From Mesorhizobium sp. 65-26 (GTDB lineage Bacteria > Pseudomonadota > Alphaproteobacteria > Rhizobiales > Rhizobiaceae), in the NCBI GenBank assembly GCA_001899205.1, contig MKVL01000001.1:96691-160690 (forward strand): a stretch of 64,000 bases of DNA, written 5' to 3'. Position numbers and translations under genes: made by a program. Below, one piece after another: positions 35,698 through 44,298 of the stretch. The notes beneath the pieces are model-generated. The model had not been told where the DNA came from. It was given only the letters and a program-made list of their open reading frames with translations, and made no database searches. Each line of letters opens with the position of its first letter. Positions within the stretch are counted from its first letter, which is position 1.

Positions 35698-36741
35698 ATG
35701 GACTTTGGAGGTGGCGACGAAATCCGGTTCGAACGGTTGGGACGGGCCGCCATCGTCACACTGACCCGGCCACAGGCGCTCAACGCCGTCACCCATCGCA
35801 TGGTCAACGCACTGGACAAGGCGCTCGACGCCTGGGAGCACGACCAGAAGGTCGACGTGGTCGTCGTCAAGGCCGAGGGCAGGGCGTTCTCCGCCGGCGG
35901 TGATATTCTTCATATTTACGAAGCCGGGCGAGCCGGCAAGCCGCCGGTCGAGTTCTTCGCCGACGAGTATCGGCTTAACGCGCGCATCGCCCGCCTCAAG
36001 AAGCCTTATGTCGCCCTGGTCAATGGCATCGTCATGGGCGGCGGCGTCGGCGTTTCCTTCCACGGTTCGCATCGCGTGCTGACCGAGAACGCGCAATTCG
36101 CCATGCCCGAGGTCGGCATCGGCTTCTTCCCCGATGTCGGCGCCAGCTACCTCCTGCCGGGTCTCGGCGGCGGCTTCGGCATGTATCTGGCATTGACCGG
36201 AAACCGCATCCGCTATGGCGACGCGCTATGGTCGGGGCTCGCCACGCACGCCATAAAGTCCGAAGATCAGCCAGCCTTCCTCGACGGCCTCGCCGCCGCT
36301 GGCAATCCGGACGAGGTGTTGCGGGGCCTGTCCTTCTCCGCCGAGCGCGAAACCGACCAGCCGGCGCTCGACGCCGTTGCCCGGCACTTTTCCCAGCCTT
36401 CCCTGCATGACATCATCGACAGCCTGGGGCAGGCGGCAGCGGTCGATGCCTTCGCGCAGAAGACACTGGCGACCATTCTCACCCGCTCGCCCACCAGCCT
36501 GCGCGTCGCGTGGCGGCAGATCAGCGCCGGGCGGAGCCTGTCGATGGACGAGTGCATGAAGATGGAGTTCCGAATCCTGAACCGCATGCTTGCCGGCCAT
36601 GATTTCTACGAAGGCATTCGCGCCGCGATCATCGACAAGGGCTCGAAACCGCTTTGGCGCCCGGCAAGCCTGGACGATGTCGGCGATGCCGAGATCGACG
36701 CCTATTTCCAGTCGCTCGGATCGCGGGAGCTGGCACTATGA
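35698..36741 (+). CDS. 3-hydroxyisobutyryl-CoA hydrolase / enoyl-CoA hydratase family
   Basis: This crotonase-fold protein of about 347 aa has the HIBCH signature. The CoA oxyanion site is AEGRAFSAGGDILHIYEAG near residue 62, and the catalytic acidic pair lies in FAMPEVGIGFFPDVGASYLLPG near residue 136. A longer C-terminal domain than in simple enoyl-CoA hydratases also fits HIBCH. It removes CoA from 3-hydroxyisobutyryl-CoA in valine breakdown. The start is ATG 35698 or TTG 35692; GGAGGG at 35681 is nearer the TTG. Its stop overlaps the start of the DUF6163 gene (ATGA), so they are translationally coupled. Confidence 0.88.
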   Translation: MDFGGGDEIRFERLGRAAIVTLTRPQALNAVTHRMVNALDKALDAWEHDQKVDVVVVKAEGRAFSAGGDILHIYEAGRAGKPPVEFFADEYRLNARIARLKKPYVALVNGIVMGGGVGVSFHGSHRVLTENAQFAMPEVGIGFFPDVGASYLLPGLGGGFGMYLALTGNRIRYGDALWSGLATHAIKSEDQPAFLDGLAAAGNPDEVLRGLSFSAERETDQPALDAVARHFSQPSLHDIIDSLGQAAAVDAFAQKTLATILTRSPTSLRVAWRQISAGRSLSMDECMKMEFRILNRMLAGHDFYEGIRAAIIDKGSKPLWRPASLDDVGDAEIDAYFQSLGSRELAL

Positions 36742-37220
36742 GCGAGGTGACCTCGAGGCGCGTTATCATAAAGCCCTCTACGGTCGAAATTCTCTTCGCA
36801 TGGTTCCAGCGCATTATCGCGGCCTACTGCCTTCTGTTCGGCATCCTCTACTGGGTGCGGTTGATCGGGATTTATCCCGGGACGCTATGGCGGTTCGATC
36901 TTATGCCGGTTCACTGGCAGATTGCGTCGGTGGTGCTCGCGGTCTTTTTTCCCTTCGCGGCGGCCGGCCTGTGGATGCTGGCGTCGTGGGGGCCGGTGAT
37001 CTGGTTCATCTGCGCCGTCACCGAGGTCGGCATGTACGTCGTCTATTCCCAGCTCTTCGGGCACCGCCTGCTGATCGTCATCTCGCACATCTCGGTGGCG
37101 ATCCTCTACATCGTCTTCCGGGTGCTGATTTACCTGCAGAAGCGTCCCCCGCGCGCGCCTGAAACGGATCCGCCCGGTGGCCGTGGCGCGGCCGATTCAG
37201 GTGCGTCCGGACTTCGCTAA
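36738..37220 (+). CDS. DUF6163 family membrane protein
   Basis: This 160-aa protein has four hydrophobic helices (residues about 26-45, 62-80, 85-105 and 112-135) flanked by a basic N-terminus and a Pro/Gly-rich C-terminal tail. It overlaps the preceding CoA hydrolase gene by four bases. It lies immediately upstream of the ldtR regulator, the place where DUF6163 proteins are usually found in Rhizobiales. Function is unknown; the context suggests an envelope-related role. Confidence 0.8.
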   Translation: MSEVTSRRVIIKPSTVEILFAWFQRIIAAYCLLFGILYWVRLIGIYPGTLWRFDLMPVHWQIASVVLAVFFPFAAAGLWMLASWGPVIWFICAVTEVGMYVVYSQLFGHRLLIVISHISVAILYIVFRVLIYLQKRPPRAPETDPPGGRGAADSGASGLR

Positions 37221-37278
37221 ATCTTTAGGTTAATTGTTCTTGCGCGGGTGACCGTCCGTTAAGCCTCTTCCGAAACCT

Positions 37279-37290
37279 CTTACCGGTAAG
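37279..37290. promoter_or_regulatory. Perfect 12-bp palindrome upstream of ldtR
   Basis: CTTACCGGTAAG is a perfect palindrome 106 bp before the ldtR start, in an AT-rich leader, flanked on each side by CTCTT / CTCTTG. It is a candidate binding site for LdtR or another dimeric regulator. The link is inferred from position only. Confidence 0.4.
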
Positions 37291-37396
37291 CTCTTGTTAG
37301 CCTTGGCGTTTAAGTCGAATTTTATGAGTATTCGATAGTGTCGCGATCAAGGTGAAGAACAAAAAATCACCGGGCGACAAACGAGAGGCAAAGACA

Positions 37397-37912
37397 ATGA
37401 TCAATTCGCGTCCGGCGGCGAAGACCGCCAACGTATCCGACGACCGCCGCGAGGCGATCCGTTCGCTTTACATGGAATCGCTGCAGCTGGTGGAGCGCCT
37501 GCACCGCCGTCTGCTTGACGTGATCAAGGACGAATTCGACCGCAACGGCCGCTCCGACATCAATGCCATCCAGGCTCTGCTTCTGTTCAACATCGGCAAT
37601 TCGGAGCTGACCGCCGGCGAGCTGCGTTCGCGCGGTTACTATCTCGGCTCGAACGTCTCGTACAATCTCAAGAAGCTGGTCGACCTCGGCTTCATCAACC
37701 ACCAGCGCTCGCGCATCGACCGCCGCTCGGTCCGCGTCTCGCTCACCGAAAAGGGCGCCGAGGTGGCCGAAGTGGTCGCCGGCCTCTACGAGCGTCATGT
37801 CGGCTCGATCGAGCAGGTCGGCGGCATCAACACCGACGAGTTCAAGCAGATGAACCGCGCCCTGCAGCGGCTCGACCGCTTCTGGAACGACACCATCGCC
37901 TATCGCATGTAA
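37397..37912 (+). CDS. ldtR: MarR-family winged-helix regulator LdtR
   Basis: This 171-aa regulator resembles LdtR, the MarR-type protein that controls an L,D-transpeptidase gene in Rhizobiales and Liberibacter. The winged helix lies at about residues 50-115: ELTAGELRSRGYYLGSNVSYNLKKLVDLGFI is the recognition region and RSRIDRRSVRVSLTEKG the wing. ATG 37397 follows AGAGGCAAAG; the frame stays open upstream without coding character. The next gene downstream is the L,D-transpeptidase gene, its known type of target. It is followed by a strong terminator. Confidence 0.9.
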   Translation: MINSRPAAKTANVSDDRREAIRSLYMESLQLVERLHRRLLDVIKDEFDRNGRSDINAIQALLLFNIGNSELTAGELRSRGYYLGSNVSYNLKKLVDLGFINHQRSRIDRRSVRVSLTEKGAEVAEVVAGLYERHVGSIEQVGGINTDEFKQMNRALQRLDRFWNDTIAYRM

Positions 37913-37968
37913 GAGCGACTGCATATTCGGCTCGCGTCTCAGAAGCGCGGCTGTCCCATCTCCAGTCA

Positions 37969-38005
37969 GGGCCGGTGCCAAAAGCACCGGTCCATTTTCT
38001 TTTTT
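37969..38005 (+). terminator. Rho-independent terminator of ldtR
   Basis: The stem GGGCCGGTGC / GCACCGGTCC (10 bp with one G-T pair) with loop CAAAA is followed by ATTTTCTTTTTT. Strong, typical terminator. Confidence 0.92.
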
Positions 38006-38061
38006 CGTCGGCGCATGGCGACGTCGTTTGCCCTTTGTTGATGCTCCGGGAGGCCGGGGAC

Positions 38062-38092
38062 CGATGCGGAAAAGCATCGCTCTTTTTGTTTT
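38062..38092 (+). terminator. Second terminator-like hairpin downstream of ldtR
   Basis: A six-bp stem CGATGC / GCATCG with loop GGAAAA is followed by CTCTTTTTGTTTT. Being only about 60 bp behind the first terminator, it is either a backup or the end of a separate short transcript. Confidence 0.6.
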
Positions 38093-38321
38093 CGCCAGCT
38101 CTATCGGTCTGAATCCGTGGACAAGGCCACGTTGCCGCCATATTCGGATGGAACCGAAGATGCGGGTAATGGCACGGCGGATGCCCTGTGCTGACCCGGA
38201 ACTCGCGTAGAGGTTGCGCGTTTTCGACTGCGGCCGACACCGGTGTGTGGTTGGCTGATTGTTAAGAATGCCACCTCTAGAGTGCGGGCGGAGCCGCCCG
38301 ATCGCAAGAACCGCTGCAAAA
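38093..38321. other. Leader region of ldtP
   Basis: This stretch between the second terminator and the L,D-transpeptidase gene holds no supportable ORF. It should carry the ldtP promoter. A short hairpin GGGCGGAGCCGCCC lies near 38286-38299, just before the start codon. Part of the LdtR binding region is expected here. Confidence 0.35.
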
Positions 38322-39590
38322 ATGTCTGGACCGTCGATGAGAACCAGCCGCCGCCTTTTCCTTTCCGGAGCCTCCGCGCTCGCCGCCGCGATGGTCGCGG
38401 GCAGTGCCCGTGCGCAGGACGTGATTGACGATATCCTGAAATCCGCGAACCGCGGCAACTGGGATGACCAGTTCGACGCCCGCGTCAGCGAGGGCGGCAA
38501 GGTTGCCTCGACGCTGCCGATCTTCAGCCCGCAGACGCTGGCCTTCACCGAGCAGGCGGTATCGCAGTATCAGGGCATCGCCGGGCAGGGCGGCTGGCAA
38601 TCGGTGCCGGACAGCAAGAAGCTGCAGCTCGGCGTCGATGATCCCGACGTGGTGCCGTTGCGCAAGCGCCTCATGGTTTCGGGCGATCTTTCGCAGAACG
38701 CCGGCCTTTCCACCGCATTCGATTCCTACGTCGACTCCGCGCTGAAGCGCTTCCAGGCGCGCCACGGACTGCCGAACGACGGAACCACGGGCAAGTATAC
38801 TTACGCGGCGATGAACATCTCGGCCCAGGTGCGCCTCGGCCAGTTGCAGACCAACGTGCAGCGGCTGCGCGAGAAGGCGGGTACGCTCGGCAATCGCTAT
38901 GTGCTGGTCGACATTCCGGCGGCAGAGGTAGAGGCGGTCGAAAACGATCGTGTCGTCGCTCGTCATACAGCCATTGTCGGCAAGATCGACCGGCAGACGC
39001 CGATCGTCAATTCCAAGATCAACGAGATCATCGTCAATCCATACTGGAACGCCCCGGTCTCGATCGTGCGCAAGGACATCATTCCGCTGATGCGCAAGGA
39101 TCCCAACTATCTCAAGGACAGCCACATTCGCCTGTTCGCCCCGAATGGCAGCGAGGTGGATCCGATGACCGTGGACTGGACGACCGACGACGCCGCCAAA
39201 TATCGCTTCCGCCAGGATCCCGGCAGCAACAACGCCATGGCTTCGGTCAAGATCAATTTCCCAAGCCCGGACGGCGTCTACATGCATGACACGCCGCAGC
39301 AGAGCCTGTTCGGCAAGCTGATGCGTTTCGACTCCTCGGGCTGTGTGCGCGTCCAGAACGTGCGCGACCTCGTCACCTGGATCCTGCGCGATACGCCCGG
39401 TTGGGATCGCCAGCATTTCGAGGCAGCCATCAAGACCGGCGAGAACACGCCCATTCAGGTTGTCAATCCGGTGCCGGTTCACTTCCTCTATCTGTCCGCA
39501 TGGTCGACAGGTCCCGGCGTCGTGCAGTTCCGCGATGACATCTATGGGCTCGATGGTGCCAGCGAGCTGAAGATATCTTCGGCGCTGTAA
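38322..39590 (+). CDS. ldtP: L,D-transpeptidase (YkuD domain), Tat-exported
   Basis: This protein of about 422 aa begins with a twin-arginine-type signal (SRRLFLSGASALAAAMVAG, cleavage near ARAQ). A peptidoglycan-binding domain follows near residues 110-165 (YVDSALKRFQARHGLPNDGTTG). The YkuD catalytic domain lies at about residues 195-390, with the histidine in YMHDTPQQSLFG and the catalytic cysteine in RFDSSGCVRVQN. It makes 3-3 crosslinks in peptidoglycan or attaches proteins to it. Start ATG 38322 or 38337 are both reasonable. It is the expected target of LdtR. A terminator follows. Confidence 0.92.
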   Translation: MSGPSMRTSRRLFLSGASALAAAMVAGSARAQDVIDDILKSANRGNWDDQFDARVSEGGKVASTLPIFSPQTLAFTEQAVSQYQGIAGQGGWQSVPDSKKLQLGVDDPDVVPLRKRLMVSGDLSQNAGLSTAFDSYVDSALKRFQARHGLPNDGTTGKYTYAAMNISAQVRLGQLQTNVQRLREKAGTLGNRYVLVDIPAAEVEAVENDRVVARHTAIVGKIDRQTPIVNSKINEIIVNPYWNAPVSIVRKDIIPLMRKDPNYLKDSHIRLFAPNGSEVDPMTVDWTTDDAAKYRFRQDPGSNNAMASVKINFPSPDGVYMHDTPQQSLFGKLMRFDSSGCVRVQNVRDLVTWILRDTPGWDRQHFEAAIKTGENTPIQVVNPVPVHFLYLSAWSTGPGVVQFRDDIYGLDGASELKISSAL

Positions 39591-39608
39591 TCTATTGATA
39601 TAGAAACG

Positions 39609-39637
39609 AAAAAGGCCGTCCAAGTGACGGCCTTTTT
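39609..39637 (+). terminator. Rho-independent terminator of ldtP
   Basis: AAAAAGGCCGTC / GACGGCCTTTTT forms a 12-bp perfect stem with loop CAAGT, with the T run inside the descending arm, 19 bases behind the ldtP stop. Confidence 0.93.
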
Positions 39638-39743
39638 CGTTGCCTGTCGCGTTGGCGGACAGCCGTCATGCCACGGATGTGCCGGATGATCCGGGTCAAT
39701 CGTGGTCCGTCCGACCGTTCCGGAAAGCAGCGTGGAACCGGAT

Positions 39744-41390
39744 ATGCAAATCGCCTTCTTCATCCTGGTCGTGCTGGTCGTCGTGGCGATCTCCGGCGCG
39801 CTGGCGAGATTGGCGCGGCTGCCGCTGCCCGTGCTCCAGATCGCGGTCGGCGCGGCACTGGCATGGCCCGTTCGCGGCATCCATGTCGAGATCGACCCCG
39901 AGCTCTTCCTGCTGGTCTTCATCCCGCCATTGTTGTTCGGCGACGCCTTCGCCGCGCCGAAACGCGAGCTCATCGCCCTGCGCCGGCCGATCCTCAACCT
40001 GGCATTCGGCCTGGTCTTCTTCACCATCGTCGCGTTCGGCTATGCCTTGCACTGGATCGTGCCGAGCATACCACTGGCCGTCGGCTTCGCGCTTGCGGCG
40101 GTGCTGTCGCCGACGGACGCCGTCGCCATATCCTCGATCGTCGACAAGACGCTGGTGCCGCCTCGGCTGATGCACATCCTGGAGGGTGAGTCCCTGCTCA
40201 ACGATGCGTCGGGCCTCGTCATGTTCCGTTTCGCCGTGGCAGCCGCGCTGACCGGCACCTTTTCGCTGGCGGATGCGTCGGCCAGCTTCATGTACGCGGT
40301 GCTGGCCGGCGTGCTGGCTGGGGTGCTTGCCTTGTTTGCCTGCGCCAAGGCGTTGAAGCTGCTCAACCGCGTCAGCGGCGTGCCGGCCGAGGCGCAGGTC
40401 CTGGTCATGATCCTCATGCCGTTCGTCGCCTACCTGGCGGCCGAGGAACTGGGAGGATCAGGCATCCTGGCCGCCGTGACCGCGGGCCTGTGCATCAGCC
40501 TGTCCGGTGTCTTTCGCCATCTCAACGTCTCGGCCCGCATGCAGACGATCTCGTTCTGGACGACGCTGACCTTCGTGTTCAACGGCGCCATCTTCGTCAT
40601 GCTCGGCCTGCAACTGCCTGATATAATCCGCGCCGTGCCGCCCGAGCTGCGCGGTAACTATCCGGTCATCCAGCCGATCCTCATCGTGGTTGCGCTGACG
40701 GCCTGTCTCATCGGGCTGCGCTTCATCTGGATCTGGACCAGCGAGATCGTAACGGCCATCATTGCGCGCCTGAAGGGTCGCGCGGCCGAGACGTTCGGCT
40801 TTCGGGTCAGGCTGGCCGGGTCGGTGGCGGGCGTGCGCGGCGCCATTACGCTCGCCGGCATCCTTTCGCTGCCGCTGGCGATGCGCGATGGTTCGCCCTT
40901 TCCGGCGCGGGACCTGGTGATCTTCCTCGCCGCTGGCGTCATCATCTGTTCCCTGCTCGTCGCCACGGTAGCTTTGCCGCGTATCGCGCGTGGGCTGGTG
41001 GAGCCGGGCGAGGACGCCGGTGCGCTGGAGGAACGCCGCGCCCGCGTCGGCGCCGCGCGGGCGGCCATAGCGCGCCTGGAAAGCATGGCCGGGGAAGGGG
41101 ACGCCGGCGAGGACGAGGCGGCGGCGGCCCGCCTTGCCGCGACCGAGAATCTCATCGCGGGCTATAGGCGGCGCATCGCCGCCGCAGACGACGCCAACGA
41201 CCTGCGCGCCGAGGCGCGCGAAGCCGGAAGGTTGGAACGCGAGATGCGGCTTGCCGCGATCGAGGCCGAGCGTCTGGCCTTGCGCGACATGTTCCGCAGC
41301 GGCGAGATCAACGACCACACGCTGCAGGCACTGTTCTCCGAGATCACCTTGTCCGAAGCCCTTCTCAACGGACGGCAGGCCCGCAAATAG
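39744..41390 (+). CDS. Na+/H+ antiporter, CPA1 family
   Basis: This 548-aa protein has about twelve membrane helices in its first 410 residues and a cytoplasmic C-terminal tail. The central conserved motifs are LFLLVFIPPLLFGDAF, the LSPTDAVAISSIVDK segment with the ion-binding Asp, and the ESLLNDASGLVMFRFA signature of monovalent cation:proton antiporters. The tail (about 420-548) is charged and rich in Ala, Arg and Glu, predicted coiled coil, as in YjcE-like members. ATG 39744 puts the start at the first helix; a GTG 12 bases upstream is possible. It regulates internal pH and sodium. Confidence 0.9.
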   Translation: MQIAFFILVVLVVVAISGALARLARLPLPVLQIAVGAALAWPVRGIHVEIDPELFLLVFIPPLLFGDAFAAPKRELIALRRPILNLAFGLVFFTIVAFGYALHWIVPSIPLAVGFALAAVLSPTDAVAISSIVDKTLVPPRLMHILEGESLLNDASGLVMFRFAVAAALTGTFSLADASASFMYAVLAGVLAGVLALFACAKALKLLNRVSGVPAEAQVLVMILMPFVAYLAAEELGGSGILAAVTAGLCISLSGVFRHLNVSARMQTISFWTTLTFVFNGAIFVMLGLQLPDIIRAVPPELRGNYPVIQPILIVVALTACLIGLRFIWIWTSEIVTAIIARLKGRAAETFGFRVRLAGSVAGVRGAITLAGILSLPLAMRDGSPFPARDLVIFLAAGVIICSLLVATVALPRIARGLVEPGEDAGALEERRARVGAARAAIARLESMAGEGDAGEDEAAAARLAATENLIAGYRRRIAAADDANDLRAEAREAGRLEREMRLAAIEAERLALRDMFRSGEINDHTLQALFSEITLSEALLNGRQARK

Positions 41391-41608
41391 CCTTGGCATT
41401 CCTGTGGCACGGCGCCATCGCCAGGCGTTGCAAAAACATGCTTGGACGGGGCGGATTGGGCGGCATGTCCGATCCCTTGGGCATGCCTGCCGCTCTATGC
41501 CGCATTCCGGCCAGCAAATTTCGCGCCGCAAACGTGGCGAGGCGAAAACAACTGTGTTAATGGCGCGGCGAACCCTCGCAGACCTCCGGACACAAGGGAA
41601 ATCAGGCC

Positions 41609-42922
41609 ATGGCTACAGCAGCGGCAGCGTCCAGCAAATTCGAATCCTTCTTCGAGACCACGCTTGCCGACGCCGATCCCGAGATCTTCGGCGCCATACG
41701 CAACGAGCTCGGTCGTCAGCGTCATGAGATCGAGCTGATCGCGTCGGAAAACATCGTCTCGCGTGCCGTGCTCGAGGCACAAGGCTCGATCATGACCAAC
41801 AAATATGCCGAGGGTTATCCGGGCAAGCGCTACTATGGTGGTTGCCAGTTCGTCGACGTGGCCGAGGAACTGGCCATCGAGCGCGCCAAGAAGCTGTTCG
41901 GCTGCAATTTCGCCAACGTCCAGCCGAACTCCGGCAGCCAGATGAACCAGGCCGTGTTCCTGGCGCTGCTGCAGCCTGGCGACACCTTCATGGGCCTCGA
42001 CCTGAACTCGGGGGGCCATCTTACCCACGGCTCGCCGGTCAACATGAGCGGCAAGTGGTTCAAGGTCGTCTCCTATGGCGTGCGCAAGGACGACCATCTC
42101 CTTGACATGGACGCGATCGAAAAGACCGCGCATGAGACCAAGCCGAAGCTTATCCTGGCTGGCGGCACCGCCTATTCGCGCGTGTGGGATTGGAAGCGCT
42201 TCCGCGAGATCGCCGACGCGGTCGGCGCCTATCTGATGGTCGACATGGCCCACATTGCGGGCCTCGTGGCCGGCGGCGTCCATCCGTCGCCGCTGCCCTA
42301 TGCCCATGTGGTGACGACGACCACGCACAAGTCGCTGCGCGGTCCGCGCGGCGGCATGATCCTGTGCAACGACGAGGACATCGCCAAGAAGATGAACTCG
42401 GCCGTGTTCCCCGGCCTGCAGGGCGGCCCGCTGATGCATGTCATCGCCGCCAAGGCGGTAGCGTTCGGCGAGGCGCTGAAGCCGAGCTTCAAGGCCTATG
42501 CCGAAAGCATTGTCGCCAATGCCAAGGCGCTCGCCTCGAGCTTGCAGGAAACCGGCCTCGACATCGTTTCGGGCGGCACCGACAACCACCTGATGCTGGT
42601 CGATCTGCGACCGAAGAACGCAACCGGCAAGCGCGCCGAGGCAGCACTGGGCCGCGCCAACATCACCTGCAACAAGAACGGCATTCCTTTCGACCCCGAA
42701 AAGCCCTTCGTCACCTCCGGTGTGCGGCTCGGTACCCCGGCCGGCACCACGCGCGGCTTCGGCCAGGCCGAGTTCCGCGAGATCGGCAAGCTGATTGCCG
42801 AGGTTCTGGACGGGCTGAAGGTTGCCAATTCCGACGAGGGCAATGCCGCCGTCGAGGCTGCCGTCAAGGCCAAGGTTGTGGCGCTGACGGACCGCTTCCC
42901 GCTGTATCCGTATCTCGGCTGA
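41609..42922 (+). CDS. glyA: Serine hydroxymethyltransferase
   Basis: This 437-aa PLP enzyme interconverts serine and glycine while charging tetrahydrofolate with a one-carbon unit. The PLP lysine is Lys241 in [18 protein letters not shown]. The N-terminal signature [19 protein letters not shown], the glycine-rich [14 protein letters not shown] and the C-terminal [15 protein letters not shown] segments are all intact. Length is typical. It leads the conserved block glyA - nrdR - rib - nusB. Confidence 0.98.
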   Translation: MATAAAASSKFESFFETTLADADPEIFGAIRNELGRQRHEIELIASENIVSRAVLEAQGSIMTNKYAEGYPGKRYYGGCQFVDVAEELAIERAKKLFGCNFANVQPNSGSQMNQAVFLALLQPGDTFMGLDLNSGGHLTHGSPVNMSGKWFKVVSYGVRKDDHLLDMDAIEKTAHETKPKLILAGGTAYSRVWDWKRFREIADAVGAYLMVDMAHIAGLVAGGVHPSPLPYAHVVTTTTHKSLRGPRGGMILCNDEDIAKKMNSAVFPGLQGGPLMHVIAAKAVAFGEALKPSFKAYAESIVANAKALASSLQETGLDIVSGGTDNHLMLVDLRPKNATGKRAEAALGRANITCNKNGIPFDPEKPFVTSGVRLGTPAGTTRGFGQAEFREIGKLIAEVLDGLKVANSDEGNAAVEAAVKAKVVALTDRFPLYPYLG

Positions 42923-43071
42923 GGGCCGCAAGGCGCTCGACTGAAGGGATAAGGCGCATTTCGGCGCAAGGCGGCCGGGTGGACTCACCCGGCGTCATGC
43001 GCCGACCGTCGGCAGAGCGCTTGCGCATCGTTGTCGGCTGACGCACCCTCCGCAAAAGAGGAGCGATCCGG

Positions 43072-43638
43072 ATGAAGACGAAGCTGTGGGCCCTTGGGCC
43101 GTTGGGAGCCCTTGCCGTGCTGGCGTTTTTTGCTGGCCCGGCGCTGGCTGAGCCGAAGACGGAAACCTTCGGCAAATGGTCTGCCACTGTGGACGAACTC
43201 GGCACCGGCCAGGACGTGCACAAGACCTGTGCGGCCTCAACGGCCTTTGCCGACGAGGCCGGCGCCATCGGCACGCTGACGCTGAGCATATCGAACGATG
43301 ACGCGCTCCCACCGAAAGGCTATCCGGCGGTCGCCCTGGGCATAGCCAGCAAGAGCGTGCCGAAGAGCAAGACGATCTACGCCGTCTTCGATGACGGCCA
43401 GAACAAGGTCAAGCTTGCCGTGCGCGACGGGGGCGCCGTCGGCCCGCAGCACCAATGGCTGGTGGACAACCAGGCCAAGTCCACACTGGCGCTGCTGAAA
43501 GCCATGCGGCGCGCGACGGCGTTGTTCGTCACCGTTGGTGATGTGCCGATCACGAACGTCGAGATGGACGGCTTCACCAAGGCCTATCGGAGCCTCGGCA
43601 CCTGGTGCGGCTTCCCGACCGCTGATGTCGCGCCCTGA
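43072..43638 (+). CDS. Secreted protein of unknown function, possibly IalB-like
   Basis: This 188-aa protein has a signal peptide (hydrophobic core LGALAVLAFFAG, cleavage after ALA at about residue 26). The mature part starts EPKTETFGKWSATVDELGTG, which resembles the start of invasion-associated locus B (IalB) proteins, and has two cysteines (in HKTCAAS and GTWCGFP) that could form the disulfide typical for that group. The overall match to IalB is weak in the middle, so I keep it as a guess. A possible ribosome binding site is AGGAGCG. It sits between glyA and nrdR. Confidence 0.75.
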   Translation: MKTKLWALGPLGALAVLAFFAGPALAEPKTETFGKWSATVDELGTGQDVHKTCAASTAFADEAGAIGTLTLSISNDDALPPKGYPAVALGIASKSVPKSKTIYAVFDDGQNKVKLAVRDGGAVGPQHQWLVDNQAKSTLALLKAMRRATALFVTVGDVPITNVEMDGFTKAYRSLGTWCGFPTADVAP

Positions 43639-43811
43639 TCCAGGCGAAAGGTAGGCTGGGCGACATAGGCGTGTGGCTGGCCGCCGTGCTGGCAATCTTC
43701 CTCTGCCCTCGCTATCTCTGAGGGGCGAGGGGCCAGTCCCATCGCATTGCCATTCGGGCAAAAGGCTCTAAGCCTTTGGCCCGACGAGAATCGCAAACCC
43801 GAAGGCTCACC

Positions 43812-44297
43812 ATGCGCTGCCCCTATTGCCAGTCCGAAGATACGCAGGTGAAGGATTCGCGTCCCGCCGAAGACGGAGCCGCGATCCGTCGGCGTCGCGT
43901 ATGTCCCGATTGCGGCGGCCGCTTTACCACCTTCGAGCGCGTGCAATTGCGCGATCTGGTCGTCATCAAGAAATCCGGTCGCAAGGTTCCGTTCGACCGC
44001 GACAAGCTGCTACGCTCGATGGAGACCGCCGTCCGCAAGCGCAATGTCGATCCTGAGCGCATCGATCGCGCTGTGACCGGCATCGTGCGCCAGCTGGAGA
44101 GCTCCGGCGAAAGCGAAGTGGCCTCCGGCGAGATCGGCCGGCTGGTGATGGAGGCGCTCAAGTCGCTGGACGATGTCGCATACGTCCGTTTCGCTTCGGT
44201 CTATCGCAATTTCCGCGAGGCCAAGGACTTCCACGAGCTTCTGGGCGAGCTCAAGGGAGACGAGGTGAGGGAAGACAGCGAAGAGGACGCCGGCTGA
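43812..44297 (+). CDS. nrdR: Transcriptional repressor NrdR
   Basis: This 161-aa ribonucleotide-reductase regulator has an N-terminal zinc ribbon with Cys3, Cys6, Cys31 and Cys34 (CPYC...CPDC) and an ATP-cone domain ([25 protein letters not shown]). Loaded with dATP/ATP it represses the nrd genes. Length is standard apart from an acidic C-terminal tail ([11 protein letters not shown]). The ribD start follows one base after the stop codon (TGACATG), so the two are cotranscribed. Confidence 0.97.
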   Translation: MRCPYCQSEDTQVKDSRPAEDGAAIRRRRVCPDCGGRFTTFERVQLRDLVVIKKSGRKVPFDRDKLLRSMETAVRKRNVDPERIDRAVTGIVRQLESSGESEVASGEIGRLVMEALKSLDDVAYVRFASVYRNFREAKDFHELLGELKGDEVREDSEEDAG

Positions 44298-44298
44298 C

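Noticed and set aside
41495-42988. 497-aa minus-strand frame opposite glyA
   Set aside because: Shadow frame of a highly conserved core gene.
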